Both the position numbers and the translations under genes were made by a program. DNA of 64,000 bases, from NCBI RefSeq assembly GCF_900110205.1, contig NZ_FOCV01000026.1, positions 22,737-86,736 on the forward strand. Reading direction: 5' to 3'. The DNA is from Rhizobium tibeticum (GTDB lineage Bacteria; Pseudomonadota; Alphaproteobacteria; Rhizobiales; Rhizobiaceae). Shown in pieces: positions 40,978 to 49,716 of this stretch. The notes beneath the pieces are model-generated. The model had not been told where the DNA came from. It saw nothing but the letters and a program-made list of their open reading frames with translations, and made no database searches. Numbering within the stretch: position 1 is the first letter of the stretch; every line of letters begins with the position of its first letter.

Positions 40978-43900
40978 TATAGGCCCTCAGCGCTGCCGGA
41001 CGCACCGGCTTGTGCTGGATGCCGATGCCGTGCCGCTCCGCTTCGGCGCGAACCTCGGGCGTGCGGTCTGCAGTAACGATAAGAGCCGGGATAAACGCAG
41101 TGAACCGTTCCCTGAGTGTGACGATGGCCGAAATGCCGGTGCCGTCGCCAAGGTGATAATCGGCGATAATCACGTCGGGCGGTACCTGGCGCGCATCGAC
41201 TGCACGGACCGCCCCTAGCGAGTCCAGGCATCGCACTTCGCAGCCCCAGCCGCTGATCAGCAGTTGCATGCCTTCCAGAATATGCGGTTCGTTGTCGATG
41301 CAGAGAATTCGCAGTCCCTTGAGGCTCTGCGCCGAATGCTCCACCGGTTGGGCCGCGCCGACACGCTCAGCAAGCCGAGAGGCATCACGTGGCATGACGA
41401 TCCGGAAATCCGTGCCCTTGCCGTGCGTCGAGTGCAGTTCCACCGGATGGTTGAGGACGCGCGCGATACGATCGACGATCGAGAGGCCGAGCCCCAAACC
41501 GGAGGCCGTTTTGGCGCCTTCATCGAGCCGGGCGAATTCCTTGAAGACGGTCCGGAACTTCGACGGCGGAATGCCGATCCCAGAATCCATGACCTGGATG
41601 ACGACCTGACTTCCGCGGCGGCGCGCGCCGACCAGCACCTTGCCGTCGATCGTGTATTTGATCGCGTTGGAGACGAGGTTCTGCACGAGGCGGCGAAGCA
41701 AGTTGGGGTCGGAGCGGACCCGCAGCGAGGTTGGCATCACCACCAGCTTCAGCTGCTTCTCGCGGGCGATCGGCGCGAAGTCGGTCTGGATCCGCTCCAG
41801 CAGATCGGAAAGGGGCACGGAGGCGAGGCGCGGCCGCATGGCGCCGGTGTCAAGCCGCGAAATATCGAGCACCGCGCCAAGGATGGTCTCGACCGATTCC
41901 AGCGCGGAATCGATGTTGCGAACGATCGCGCTGCTTTCGGATTGGCCCATGCGCTCGACCAGCGCCGAAGAATAGAGCCGGGCGGCATTGAGAGGCTGAA
42001 GGATGTCGTGGCCGGCAGCAGCGAAGAAGCGCGTCTTCCCAAGATTGGCTTCATCTGCCGCGGCTCTCGCCTCGCCGAGTTCGTGATTGACGCGGGTCAG
42101 TTCCCCCGTCCGCTCGGCCACCCGCTGTTCCAGCGTTTCGTTTGCCTGCTTCAGGGCTCGGTCGGCAGCGACCCGCTGGCTGATGTCGGTGAAGGTTGCG
42201 ACGATGCCCTTATCCGGCATGGCATTGGAGCGGACTTCGATGATGCGCTCGCCGCTGCCAAGCACCAGCGCGAAGGGCTTGTCCAGCGTCAGGAAGTGGC
42301 GAACGGTCTGGTTGACGTCGCCGGCTGGAACATCGCCGCGCTGGCTGAGGATTGCCACGATGTCGGCCAGCGGGAAGCCCACTTGTCCGGCATTCTCCGG
42401 CAGATCAAGCAACTGCCGGAAACGCCGGTTCCAGATCGTCAGATTGTTCGAGCTGTCGAAGACCGCGATGCCCTGGTCCATCTGCGAAAGCGCCGTCTGC
42501 AGCATGTCCTGGTTATATTGCAGCGCCTCGCTTGCCTGGTCGAGCAGCCAAGCGGTATCGGCGGAGGCGTCTTCTACCTTCTGAAGGATCAGCGACAACA
42601 CGAGCCTGGCGGACGAAGAGCCGATGGCGCTGCCGAGCAGCTGTTCGGTAAAGTGAATGAGCGCCATGTCGGCCGGCTGGTCATCGTCCAGATTGCGGCC
42701 TGAATTTTGCTGGTAGGTCTGGAACGACCGCTCCATGCGCTCTTCGCCGAGATAGCGCGAGACCGTCGCCTTCAGGTCGCCGACGCTGATGCGGGTCTTC
42801 CAGCCGCGCGTGGCAAATTGCGAGCGGGACTGCCGTTTGATGAAGATGCCGGCCTGGATGCGTTCAAGCGGTCGCGCGTTGCGGGTCACCGAACCGATGA
42901 CGAAGAAGGCCGTATTGACGAGCAGGCTCATCACCGTGGCATTGACCAGCGGATCGGCAGCGTTACCGGTGAAGATCGTCGTGCCGGGAAAGATGAAGCC
43001 GAGGACCGCGCTTGCGACCCCCGAATAGTCCGGTCCGCCAAGCGAGGGCAGGAACAGCAGATAGACCCAGATCACAAAGCCCGACGTCAGCCCGAGGATG
43101 GCGCCGCGGGCATTGGCCCGTCGCCAGACGAGGCCGCCGAAAAGGGCAGGGGCCATCTGCGCAATCGCGGCAAAGGAGAGGAGGCCGATCGAGGCCAGTC
43201 CCGTCGTGCTGTCGGTCGAGCGGTAATAGGCGTAGCCGAGCAGCAGCACGGCAAAGATTGCGCTGCGCCTTATGTTGAGCAGCGTCTTTGCGAAGTTGTT
43301 GCGCTGGCCTGTGCGGTCGGTCAGCTTCCGGTGCAGGAAGATTGGCATGATGATGTCGTTCGACACCATGATTGACAGTGCGACCGAAGCAACGATCACC
43401 ATGGCAGTCGCCGCTGAAAAGCCGCCGATGAACGTGATCAGCGAGACGACAGGCATCTGCCCGGCAAGCGGCAGCGAAAGCATGTACAGGTCGGCATTGC
43501 CGTTGCCGCCGAACGTCAGCAGGCCGCCGATCGCCACCGGCAGGACGAAGAGATTGATGACGACCAGATAGAGCGGGAACAGGAAGCCGGCGAACCGGAG
43601 TTCCCGGGCGGTCCTGTTCTCGACAACCGTGACGTGGAATTGCCGCGGCAGCATGATGATGGCGAAGGCCGACAGCAGGATCAGCGTGATCCAGCGACTG
43701 ATCGGCGTCTGGTACTGCAGCGCCGAGAGCACGAGCTGGTGCTCGCTGGCCTTCTGCCAGAGGTCGGATGGACCGTCGAACAGGAACCAGATCACACAGA
43801 CGCCGGCCGTGAGGAAGGCGAAAAGCTTGACGACGGACTCCATGGCAATGGCGAGGATCAATCCGTCCTGGTGTTCGGTCGCATCCGTGTGGCGCGTGCC

Positions 43901-44440
43901 GAACATGATCGCAAAGCAGGCGAGCACGAGCGTTACGAGTAGTGGCAGGTCGAGAAAATAAAGGTTGCCGCTGCCGATGCCGTAGTCCGACGGATCGAGC
44001 ATCGCCGTCACGGTGCTCGATACCGATTTGAGCTGCAACGCGATGTAGGGGATGGCGCCGACGAGCGAAATCAGCGCCACGATGGTCGCGACCGTCGGGT
44101 TCTTGCCGTAGCGCGCGGAAATGAAGTCGGCGACCGAGGTCAGCTTCTCGGCCTTGGCAAGCTCGATGATCCGTCGCAGCACGGGCATGCCGAGCGTGAA
44201 GACGAGAATCGGGCCAATGTAGATGCCGAGGAACTCCAGCCCGCGCTGGGATGCAAGGCCGACGCTGCCGAAATAGGTCCAGGAGGTGCAGTAGATCGCG
44301 AGGCTGAGCGCATAGACGGCCGGCCGGCCGCCAACTGGCGTTCCGTACATACGCCGCCTGCGGTCGCCATGGCTCGCCACTGCAAACAAGAGCAGCAGAT
44401 AGCCGAATGCAGATGCAAGTATGACCCAGCCTGGCAGCAT
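40937..44440 (-). CDS. Hybrid sensor histidine kinase with Na+/solute-symporter domain, PAS and receiver
   Basis: A 1167-residue inner-membrane sensor. Residues 1-~510 form a 13-helix SSS-type symporter domain (SVADFISARYGKNPTVATI; SFAAIAQMAPALFGGLVWRR). A PAS domain lies near 650-760 (MDQGIAVFDSSNNLTIWNRR), then a coiled coil, the H-box FFAAAGHDILQPLNAARL with His near 811, the N-box LVQNLVSNAIKYT, DSGIGIPP and GLGLGLSIV, and a C-terminal receiver with Asp near 1093 (VIIADYHLGDGTG). This is the CbrA/NahK-like design, where a transporter domain may sense or carry a substrate. No partner regulator is adjacent. The 3' end overlaps tetR by 41 bp. Confidence 0.94.
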   Translation of the reverse strand: MLPGWVILASAFGYLLLLFAVASHGDRRRRMYGTPVGGRPAVYALSLAIYCTSWTYFGSVGLASQRGLEFLGIYIGPILVFTLGMPVLRRIIELAKAEKLTSVADFISARYGKNPTVATIVALISLVGAIPYIALQLKSVSSTVTAMLDPSDYGIGSGNLYFLDLPLLVTLVLACFAIMFGTRHTDATEHQDGLILAIAMESVVKLFAFLTAGVCVIWFLFDGPSDLWQKASEHQLVLSALQYQTPISRWITLILLSAFAIIMLPRQFHVTVVENRTARELRFAGFLFPLYLVVINLFVLPVAIGGLLTFGGNGNADLYMLSLPLAGQMPVVSLITFIGGFSAATAMVIVASVALSIMVSNDIIMPIFLHRKLTDRTGQRNNFAKTLLNIRRSAIFAVLLLGYAYYRSTDSTTGLASIGLLSFAAIAQMAPALFGGLVWRRANARGAILGLTSGFVIWVYLLFLPSLGGPDYSGVASAVLGFIFPGTTIFTGNAADPLVNATVMSLLVNTAFFVIGSVTRNARPLERIQAGIFIKRQSRSQFATRGWKTRISVGDLKATVSRYLGEERMERSFQTYQQNSGRNLDDDQPADMALIHFTEQLLGSAIGSSSARLVLSLILQKVEDASADTAWLLDQASEALQYNQDMLQTALSQMDQGIAVFDSSNNLTIWNRRFRQLLDLPENAGQVGFPLADIVAILSQRGDVPAGDVNQTVRHFLTLDKPFALVLGSGERIIEVRSNAMPDKGIVATFTDISQRVAADRALKQANETLEQRVAERTGELTRVNHELGEARAAADEANLGKTRFFAAAGHDILQPLNAARLYSSALVERMGQSESSAIVRNIDSALESVETILGAVLDISRLDTGAMRPRLASVPLSDLLERIQTDFAPIAREKQLKLVVMPTSLRVRSDPNLLRRLVQNLVSNAIKYTIDGKVLVGARRRGSQVVIQVMDSGIGIPPSKFRTVFKEFARLDEGAKTASGLGLGLSIVDRIARVLNHPVELHSTHGKGTDFRIVMPRDASRLAERVGAAQPVEHSAQSLKGLRILCIDNEPHILEGMQLLISGWGCEVRCLDSLGAVRAVDARQVPPDVIIADYHLGDGTGISAIVTLRERFTAFIPALIVTADRTPEVRAEAERHGIGIQHKPVRPAALRAYITQISAQKRAAAE

Positions 44441-44566
44441 CGAACCTCCACCGGCGCACCACGGTTCTCCGGAGCACCGAGATTAAGGCAATTGTAAAGC
44501 TTTGAACATCGGGTGGGCTCTAGGCCTTAAGTCAAAGACCGTTGGAGGGGCGATAATTTGTAATTA

Positions 44567-44582
44567 GCAATTGAATAATTGC
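44567..44582. promoter_or_regulatory. AT-rich palindrome upstream of mscL
   Basis: GCAATT (44567-44572) and AATTGC (44577-44582) are perfect arms around GAAT, 66 bp upstream of the mscL start. The overlapping 12-mer AATTAGCAATTG (44562-44573) is also found at 15905-15916. Possible regulator site; no known regulator adjacent. Confidence 0.35.
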
Positions 44583-44648
44583 ATCGAAGATGTAGCTAAT
44601 AAAAACAATGACCTGTCAGTGAGACTGCATCAGAGGGAGACGGATCGG

Positions 44649-45086
44649 ATGCTCAATGAGTTCAAAGCATTTATCGCTCGCGGCAACGTCATGGACCTTG
44701 CTGTCGGCGTTATCATCGGTGGTGCCTTTGGGGGTATCGTGAGGTCATTGGTGGACGACGTCATCATGCCGATCGTCGGTGCTATCTTCGGTGGCTTCGA
44801 CTTTTCGAACTATTTTATCGGCCTGTCCTCCAACGTGAACGCGCCGACCCTGACTGCTGCCCGCCAGCAGGGCGCGGTTCTTGCCTATGGCAGCTTCATA
44901 ACGATTCTGATCAACTTCCTCATACTTGCATGGATCATCTTCCTGATGGTCAAAGGTGTGAATAAATTGCAGGCTCAGGTGGAGCGGCAGAAGAAGGTTG
45001 CTCCCGAGGAGGCTCCTCCTCCGCCAGCCGACGTTGCGCTTCTGACCGAGATCCGTGACCTGCTCGCCAAACGCCCAGCCGTCTGA
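44649..45086 (+). CDS. mscL: Large-conductance mechanosensitive channel MscL
   Basis: A 145-residue inner-membrane channel that opens under membrane tension to release solutes in osmotic downshock. The N-terminal amphipathic helix and first pore helix are clear (MLNEFKAFIARGNVMDLAVG, then VIIGGAFGGIVRSLVDDVIM), followed by the periplasmic loop, the second helix (YGSFITILINFLILAWIIFLM) and a charged C-terminal bundle with a Pro-rich linker. The ATG at 44649 is the conserved start; the 44571 start is rejected. Confidence 0.97.
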   Translation: MLNEFKAFIARGNVMDLAVGVIIGGAFGGIVRSLVDDVIMPIVGAIFGGFDFSNYFIGLSSNVNAPTLTAARQQGAVLAYGSFITILINFLILAWIIFLMVKGVNKLQAQVERQKKVAPEEAPPPPADVALLTEIRDLLAKRPAV

Positions 45087-45199
45087 TCAAATCATCAGCC
45101 TTCGCCGGCTCATCCATCATGAAAATCGATATCGCATCACCAATTGTCATGGGATTTGCGGCCGCATTTGCTTTATGTAGGCGGAAACCGGAGTGATGC

Positions 45200-46366
45200 A
45201 TGTCGATTGTAAGCAGCCTTAGCCCGCGCGCCGTCCAGGCGCCCGAAAGCGGGATCGTCGAAGTCGTCAACTATGCCCGTGGCCGCGATGGCCTTCTGCC
45301 GCTTTGGGTCGGCGAGGGGGATTTGCCGACGCCTGAATTCATCAGCAGGGCAGCGACGGACGCGCTCTCGGGCGGCGAGACCTTCTATACTTATCAGCGC
45401 GGCATCCCGGAGCTGCGCCAGGCGCTCTCGGACTACTATGCAAGGCATTTCGACATAACCCTGCCGGTCGAGCATTTCTATGTCACCGGTTCCGGCATGC
45501 AGGCGATCCAGATCGCCGTGCAGGCATTGACCTCGCCGGGCGACGAGCTCGTCTACCTGACACCCGCCTGGCCGAACATCGCGGCCGCCCTGGAAATTGC
45601 CGGCACGCGTTCGGTCGGCGTCCAGCTGACTTTCGAGGGCGGCAAATGGGCGGTCGATCTCGACCGCATCGCGGCGGCGATCACGCCGAAGACGAGGGCC
45701 TTCTTCATAAACACGCCGTCCAATCCGACCGGCTGGACCGCAAGCAAGGACGACCTCGTGGCCATCCTGGCGCTGGCGCGCAAGCATGATCTCTGGATCA
45801 TGGCGGACGAGATTTATGCGCGCTACTACTTCGCCGGCGGCCGCGCACCGTCCTTCCTCGATGTAATGGAGCCGGACGACAAGGTGATGTTCGTCAATTC
45901 CTTCTCGAAGAACTGGTCGATGACCGGCTGGCGCGTCGGCTGGATCGTTGCCCCGCCGCAAACCGGCCAGGTGCTCGAGAACCTCATCCAGTATTCGACC
46001 TCAGGTGTCGCCCAGTTCATGCAGCGGGGAGCGGTCGCGGCCCTGAACGACGGCGACGAATTCGTGCAATCCAACATCGACAAGGCCAAACGCTCCCGCG
46101 ACATCCTTTGCGACGCGCTGATCGCAACGAACCGCGTCGAGACGCTGAAGCCGGATGGCGCTCTTTATGCATTCCTGAAGATCGACGGGGTGACCGACAG
46201 CCGCAAGGCGGCAATCGACATCGTCGACAAGACCGGTGTCGGGCTTGCGCCCGGAACGGCCTTCGGCTCGGGCGGCGAACCTTTCCTGCGGGCCTGCTTC
46301 CTGCGCGATCCGACCCAGATCCAGACGGCCGCCGACCGGCTGTGCGACTACATCCTCAAGCTCTGA
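45200..46366 (+). CDS. PLP-dependent class I/II aminotransferase
   Basis: A 388-residue fold-type I aminotransferase. WVGEGDLPTPEFI, YTYQRGIPELRQALSDYY and TGSGMQAIQIAVQAL mark the N-terminal half; NTPSNPTGW and ADEIYARYYF carry the cofactor Asn, Asp and Tyr; the PLP Lys is in NSFSKNWSMTGWRVGW near residue 234; the substrate carboxylate Arg is in FLRACF. Substrate unknown; it resembles aspartate/aromatic-type members. Downstream lies a GC-rich hairpin (46373-46397). Confidence 0.93.
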   Translation: MSIVSSLSPRAVQAPESGIVEVVNYARGRDGLLPLWVGEGDLPTPEFISRAATDALSGGETFYTYQRGIPELRQALSDYYARHFDITLPVEHFYVTGSGMQAIQIAVQALTSPGDELVYLTPAWPNIAAALEIAGTRSVGVQLTFEGGKWAVDLDRIAAAITPKTRAFFINTPSNPTGWTASKDDLVAILALARKHDLWIMADEIYARYYFAGGRAPSFLDVMEPDDKVMFVNSFSKNWSMTGWRVGWIVAPPQTGQVLENLIQYSTSGVAQFMQRGAVAALNDGDEFVQSNIDKAKRSRDILCDALIATNRVETLKPDGALYAFLKIDGVTDSRKAAIDIVDKTGVGLAPGTAFGSGGEPFLRACFLRDPTQIQTAADRLCDYILKL

Positions 46367-46372
46367 CAGCAT

Positions 46373-46397
46373 GAAAGGCCCGGCTAGCTGGGCTTTC
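46373..46397 (+). terminator. Hairpin after the aminotransferase gene
   Basis: GAAAGGCCC and GGGCTTTC pair with one bulged G around a short loop, starting 7 bp after the stop codon. No long T tract follows, so efficiency is uncertain. Confidence 0.45.
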
Positions 46398-46643
46398 GCG
46401 GGATTGTGCAGCCGATACCACCGCGCGAACCGTGATGATCCGCGAGAGGCAAGTTTGCGCCGATATTGTTGAGGGTCCGCTTTTTGCAAGCCTTCATTTT
46501 TTAGCCGCCTAGAGGCCAACACAGAAAATTGAGCTGGGGGAACCTGCCAATTTTGCGTTCACGCAGTGGTTGCCGCGTAGCGGAAGTGAAACAGCATCGA
46601 GCGGCAACATTCGCTCAGATCGCGAATTGGCTGACCTTTCGGT

Positions 46644-46665
46644 AAGCCCGCATTTTGGGCTTTTT
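46644..46665 (+). terminator. Orphan intrinsic terminator
   Basis: AAGCCC (46644-46649) and GGGCTT (46657-46662) form a perfect 6-bp stem with a 7-nt loop, running into five T residues (46661-46665). It is 278 bp beyond the aminotransferase stop and has no gene directly upstream, so it may end a small RNA. Confidence 0.6.
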
Positions 46666-46885
46666 CAACACTGTCTGCCCCAGCGGTCATACAACACGCA
46701 GAGAGCAGCCCTCGGTCGCGAGGATTGCGTCCAGCGGTCGGGCATGCTTCTCCTTTGAGGCGACCCTTCCATAGATGCGGCCAACAATAGCCAGGACGAC
46801 CATAAGGCCAGCGAGGCAGCTATACAGCTTGGGCATGTTTGGTGTAGCAATTCCCTTACAGGTTTAGCGTGCGGGTGAGGTCTTG

Positions 46886-47074
46886 GTGAGGAAGATAATT
46901 TCCCTCGTTTTGGGTACGGTGCTGATAGTCGCAGGAGCCTACGGCTTCCTGTACCTGCTGTTCTTCACCGTTAATCCCGTCAAAATCCTGTACTTCATGG
47001 TTCCCGGAGGTCTGTTCGCCATCGGGATAGCGATCCTGTGGGAAGACATCACGCAATTCCTTCGACGGAATTGA
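46886..47074 (+). CDS. Small membrane protein, two TM helices
   Basis: A 62-residue hydrophobic protein with two membrane segments (IISLVLGTVLIVAGAYGFLY, then YFMVPGGLFAIGIAILW) and a short charged tail (EDITQFLRRN). I prefer the GTG at 46886 because GTGAGG lies six bases upstream and RKIISL then follows the initiator; the TTG one codon earlier (46883) is possible. No family recognised. It is isolated; hairpins follow at 47101 and 47322. Confidence 0.65.
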   Translation: MRKIISLVLGTVLIVAGAYGFLYLLFFTVNPVKILYFMVPGGLFAIGIAILWEDITQFLRRN

Positions 47075-47412
47075 AGGTGTGGCGATAGTCCGTGGCCGAT
47101 GTCCACGCATGTTCCGTGGACGCTAGTATCAGCGTGTAAAATCATAAATGCGACGACCCGTCGGAGGACTGTCGGCGTGGCTCGGGCCTTGGGAATGGCT
47201 TTTATGTCTGGAAAGACCTGGATCGCGCATCGCTGCGTCCACCGTTTTTGCCCGGAATGGCACATCGATAGAATTGTAGCAAAGCTGGAAAGCCGCATCT
47301 AACCACATCGGCAAACTTACCCGGCCGGTGGCCTTCGTACCGGCCGTTTATACGAAATTCTGAAAGGAAAACGGCTTCAGATCTCCCCGCTTATGAAACG
47401 GGGATTGAGGAC
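47075..47412. other. Intergenic region before galE with two hairpins
   Basis: About 340 bp. GTCCACG (47101-47107) pairs with CGTGGAC (47115-47121), perfect 7-bp stem, 26 bp after the small membrane gene. A stronger hairpin precedes galE (47322-47346). A 67-codon open frame at 47099-47302 has no ribosome site and is not called. Confidence 0.5.
47322..47349 (+). terminator. Strong hairpin upstream of galE
   Basis: CGGCCGGT (47322-47329) and ACCGGCCG (47339-47346) form a perfect 8-bp GC stem with a 9-nt loop, followed by TTTA. It ends 66 bp before galE and may be a terminator insulating galE or a leader hairpin. Confidence 0.5.
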
Positions 47413-48447
47413 ATGGCAATTTTGGTCACGGGCGGGGCGGGCTATATCGGCAGCCACATGGTCTGGACATTGCTGGATGCAGGCGAGGACGTCGTTGTCC
47501 TGGATAACCTTTCGACTGGCTTTCGCTGGACGGTCTCGCAGCGCGCGCGCTTCTATCTCGGCGATGTTGCCGATGCACAGGTTCTGAAGACGATCTTTAT
47601 CGAGAACGACATCGAAGCCATTATCCACTTTGCCGGCTCGGCGATCGTGCCCGCATCCGTTGCCGATCCGCTTGCCTATTACGATAACAATTCCGGCAAG
47701 ACGCGTGCGCTGTTGAGCGCTGCGATCACCGCCGGCATTCGGCATTTCGTCTTCTCCTCCACCGCCGCCGTCTACGGGCGGCAGAAGACGTCCGAACCGG
47801 TAAAGGAGACCGCGCCGCTCAATCCGGAAAATCCTTACGGCCAATCCAAGCTGATGACGGAATTCATGCTGCGGGACGCCGCGGCCGCCTATGACTTCGA
47901 TTATGTCGCGCTGCGCTATTTTAACGTTGCCGGCGCCGATCCGCTGGGACGCACAGGCCAATCGACCTCCGGCGCCACCCACCTGATCAAGGTCGCCTGT
48001 GAGGCCGCGCTCGGCAAACGCGGCGGCGTTCACGTCTACGGCATCGATTACCCGACCCATGACGGCACCGGTGTGCGCGACTATATTCATGTCAGCGACC
48101 TGACGGCGGTTCACCTGGAGGCGCTGCAGCATCTACGCCGTGGCAATCGCTCGCTGGTGGCCAATTGCGGCTACGGCACCGGCTATTCCGTCCTCGACGT
48201 GCTCAACATGGTGACGCGCCTGCACGGCCACTCCTTCAAGGTCCATATGGCTCCGAGACGCCCGGGCGATGCTGCAAGCGTTGTCGCCGACGCGGCGCTT
48301 GCCCAGCGTGTTCTCGACTGGAAGCCGAAGCACGACTCGCTGGAGACGGTCGTTCAAAGTGCGCTTGACTGGGAACTGTTCCTGACCAATCGCAACGTCG
48401 ACGATCTGCAGACCATCCAGAAGGCGCTCGCCGCCGCGTCGTTCTGA
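47413..48447 (+). CDS. galE: UDP-glucose 4-epimerase
   Basis: A 344-residue extended-SDR enzyme that interconverts UDP-glucose and UDP-galactose, supplying galactose for exopolysaccharide and lipopolysaccharide. The NAD site GGAGYIGSH is at residues 7-15, the catalytic Ser is in FSSTAAVYG, and Tyr/Lys in NPYGQSKL. FNVAGADPLGRTGQ and VYGIDYPTHDGTGVRDYIH are typical GalE signatures that separate it from other sugar epimerases. Strong hairpin 66 bp upstream. Monocistronic in appearance. Confidence 0.95.
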   Translation: MAILVTGGAGYIGSHMVWTLLDAGEDVVVLDNLSTGFRWTVSQRARFYLGDVADAQVLKTIFIENDIEAIIHFAGSAIVPASVADPLAYYDNNSGKTRALLSAAITAGIRHFVFSSTAAVYGRQKTSEPVKETAPLNPENPYGQSKLMTEFMLRDAAAAYDFDYVALRYFNVAGADPLGRTGQSTSGATHLIKVACEAALGKRGGVHVYGIDYPTHDGTGVRDYIHVSDLTAVHLEALQHLRRGNRSLVANCGYGTGYSVLDVLNMVTRLHGHSFKVHMAPRRPGDAASVVADAALAQRVLDWKPKHDSLETVVQSALDWELFLTNRNVDDLQTIQKALAAASF

Positions 48448-48592
48448 GGAACGAAACCAATCCTGCCCTGCCGGCAACCATCGACTATGACGCCGAGTAC
48501 GGTAAGGTGCCGTAACGTGACAGCCCCGGTTCGCTCCAAGGCGCGGTGCCGGGATTGCCAGAAACGATGGCTATGGGAGCGAGGAGATCAGC

Positions 48593-49657
48593 ATGCGGGA
48601 CGAGGCTCAGCAGAGTGAGGTGACTGTCGAACGACGCGCCTCGGCCGGGATCATCCGCCTCAATCGACCGCGTGCGCTGAACAGTCTGACGCTTGAGATG
48701 GTCCGTGCGGTTGCGGCTGCGTTGGACGACTTCGCGGCAGACGCCACTATCGCCACCGTGGTCGTGTCGGGGGAGGGGGAACGCGGCTTCTGCGCCGGCG
48801 GCGACATCCGCGCATTGCACGAAAGCGGCCGTGCCGGCACGGATTTGGCCATGACCTTCTGGCGCGACGAGTTCCGCCTGAACTATCGCATCGCCACCTA
48901 TCCGAAGCCCTATGTGGCGCTGATGGACGGGATCACCATGGGCGGGGGCGTCGGTCTGTCTTCACATGGCCGCCATCGCATCGTGACCGAACGGACGAGG
49001 CTTGCCATGCCGGAAACCGGGATCGGCTATTTTCCGGATGTGGGGGCGACGTGGCTGCTGTCGCGCACGCCGGGCGAGGTCGGCACCTGGATGGGCCTGA
49101 CGGGGCTGACCATCGACGCGGCAGACGTCATCTATGCCGGTCTTGCCGACCACCACATCGCCTCCTTTCGGCTGCCGGATCTTGTCGATACGCTGGCCGA
49201 GCTCCCGCGCAACGCCGCATCGCGCGATGTCGAAGCGGTGTTGAAGAATCTGTCCAGCGATCCGGGAACGAGCGCCGTCAAAAGCAATAGAGACCTGATC
49301 GAGCGCAGCTTTCATTTCGGCGCGGTCGAGGAGATCATCCATGCGCTTGAGAGTGAGCCTGATGATTTTGCCGCCGAGATGCTGCGCATTCTCCGTACGC
49401 GCTCCCCGACCAGTCTGAAGCTTGCGCTTCGTCTGTTGCGCCAGGGCAGGCAAAGTCGAAACCTCGCCGAGTGCCTCAACCGCGAACTCGGTGCCTGCGT
49501 GCAGATATTGAAAAGCCCGGACTTCTATGAGGGCATTCGTGCCGCCATCATCGACAAGGATCGCAATCCGCGCTGGATGCCGGCGACCGTCGAAACGGTC
49601 GACCAGGCGGTCATCGATGCCTTCTTCCGGCCTGCCGAGCCGCCGCTGGCGCTGTAA
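48593..49657 (+). CDS. 3-hydroxyisobutyryl-CoA hydrolase (enoyl-CoA hydratase/isomerase family)
   Basis: A 354-residue crotonase-fold protein; the length and the C-terminal extension point to the HIBYL-CoA hydrolase branch of valine breakdown. Signatures: GFCAGGDIRALHE (oxyanion loop), LMDGITMGGGVGLSSHG, and LAMPETGIGYFPDVGATWLL with the catalytic Glu of PETGIG. RSPTSLKLALRLLRQG is the usual C-terminal segment. It stands apart from the beta-oxidation operon. The ATG at 48593 lies after a GGGAGCGAGGAG-like stretch. Confidence 0.9.
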   Translation: MRDEAQQSEVTVERRASAGIIRLNRPRALNSLTLEMVRAVAAALDDFAADATIATVVVSGEGERGFCAGGDIRALHESGRAGTDLAMTFWRDEFRLNYRIATYPKPYVALMDGITMGGGVGLSSHGRHRIVTERTRLAMPETGIGYFPDVGATWLLSRTPGEVGTWMGLTGLTIDAADVIYAGLADHHIASFRLPDLVDTLAELPRNAASRDVEAVLKNLSSDPGTSAVKSNRDLIERSFHFGAVEEIIHALESEPDDFAAEMLRILRTRSPTSLKLALRLLRQGRQSRNLAECLNRELGACVQILKSPDFYEGIRAAIIDKDRNPRWMPATVETVDQAVIDAFFRPAEPPLAL

Positions 49658-49716
49658 TCTCTTGTTTGACGCATGTCTTTGGCCCGAAACCTGCTTTCAG
49701 GTTCAGAAGACGTGCT

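Larger units (their letters stand above)
46367..46885. other. 519-bp intergenic region with hairpins, no clear gene
   Basis: No convincing coding gene. It begins with the aminotransferase hairpin (46373-46397) and contains a good intrinsic terminator (46644-46665) that no annotated gene uses. The stretch before that terminator (about 46520-46643) could encode a small RNA. The remainder (46670-46870) shows nothing recognisable. Confidence 0.5.

Noticed and set aside
46570..47302. Short frames at 46570-46758 and 47099-47302
   Set aside because: No ribosome site, poor codon pattern, and they run through hairpins and a terminator.
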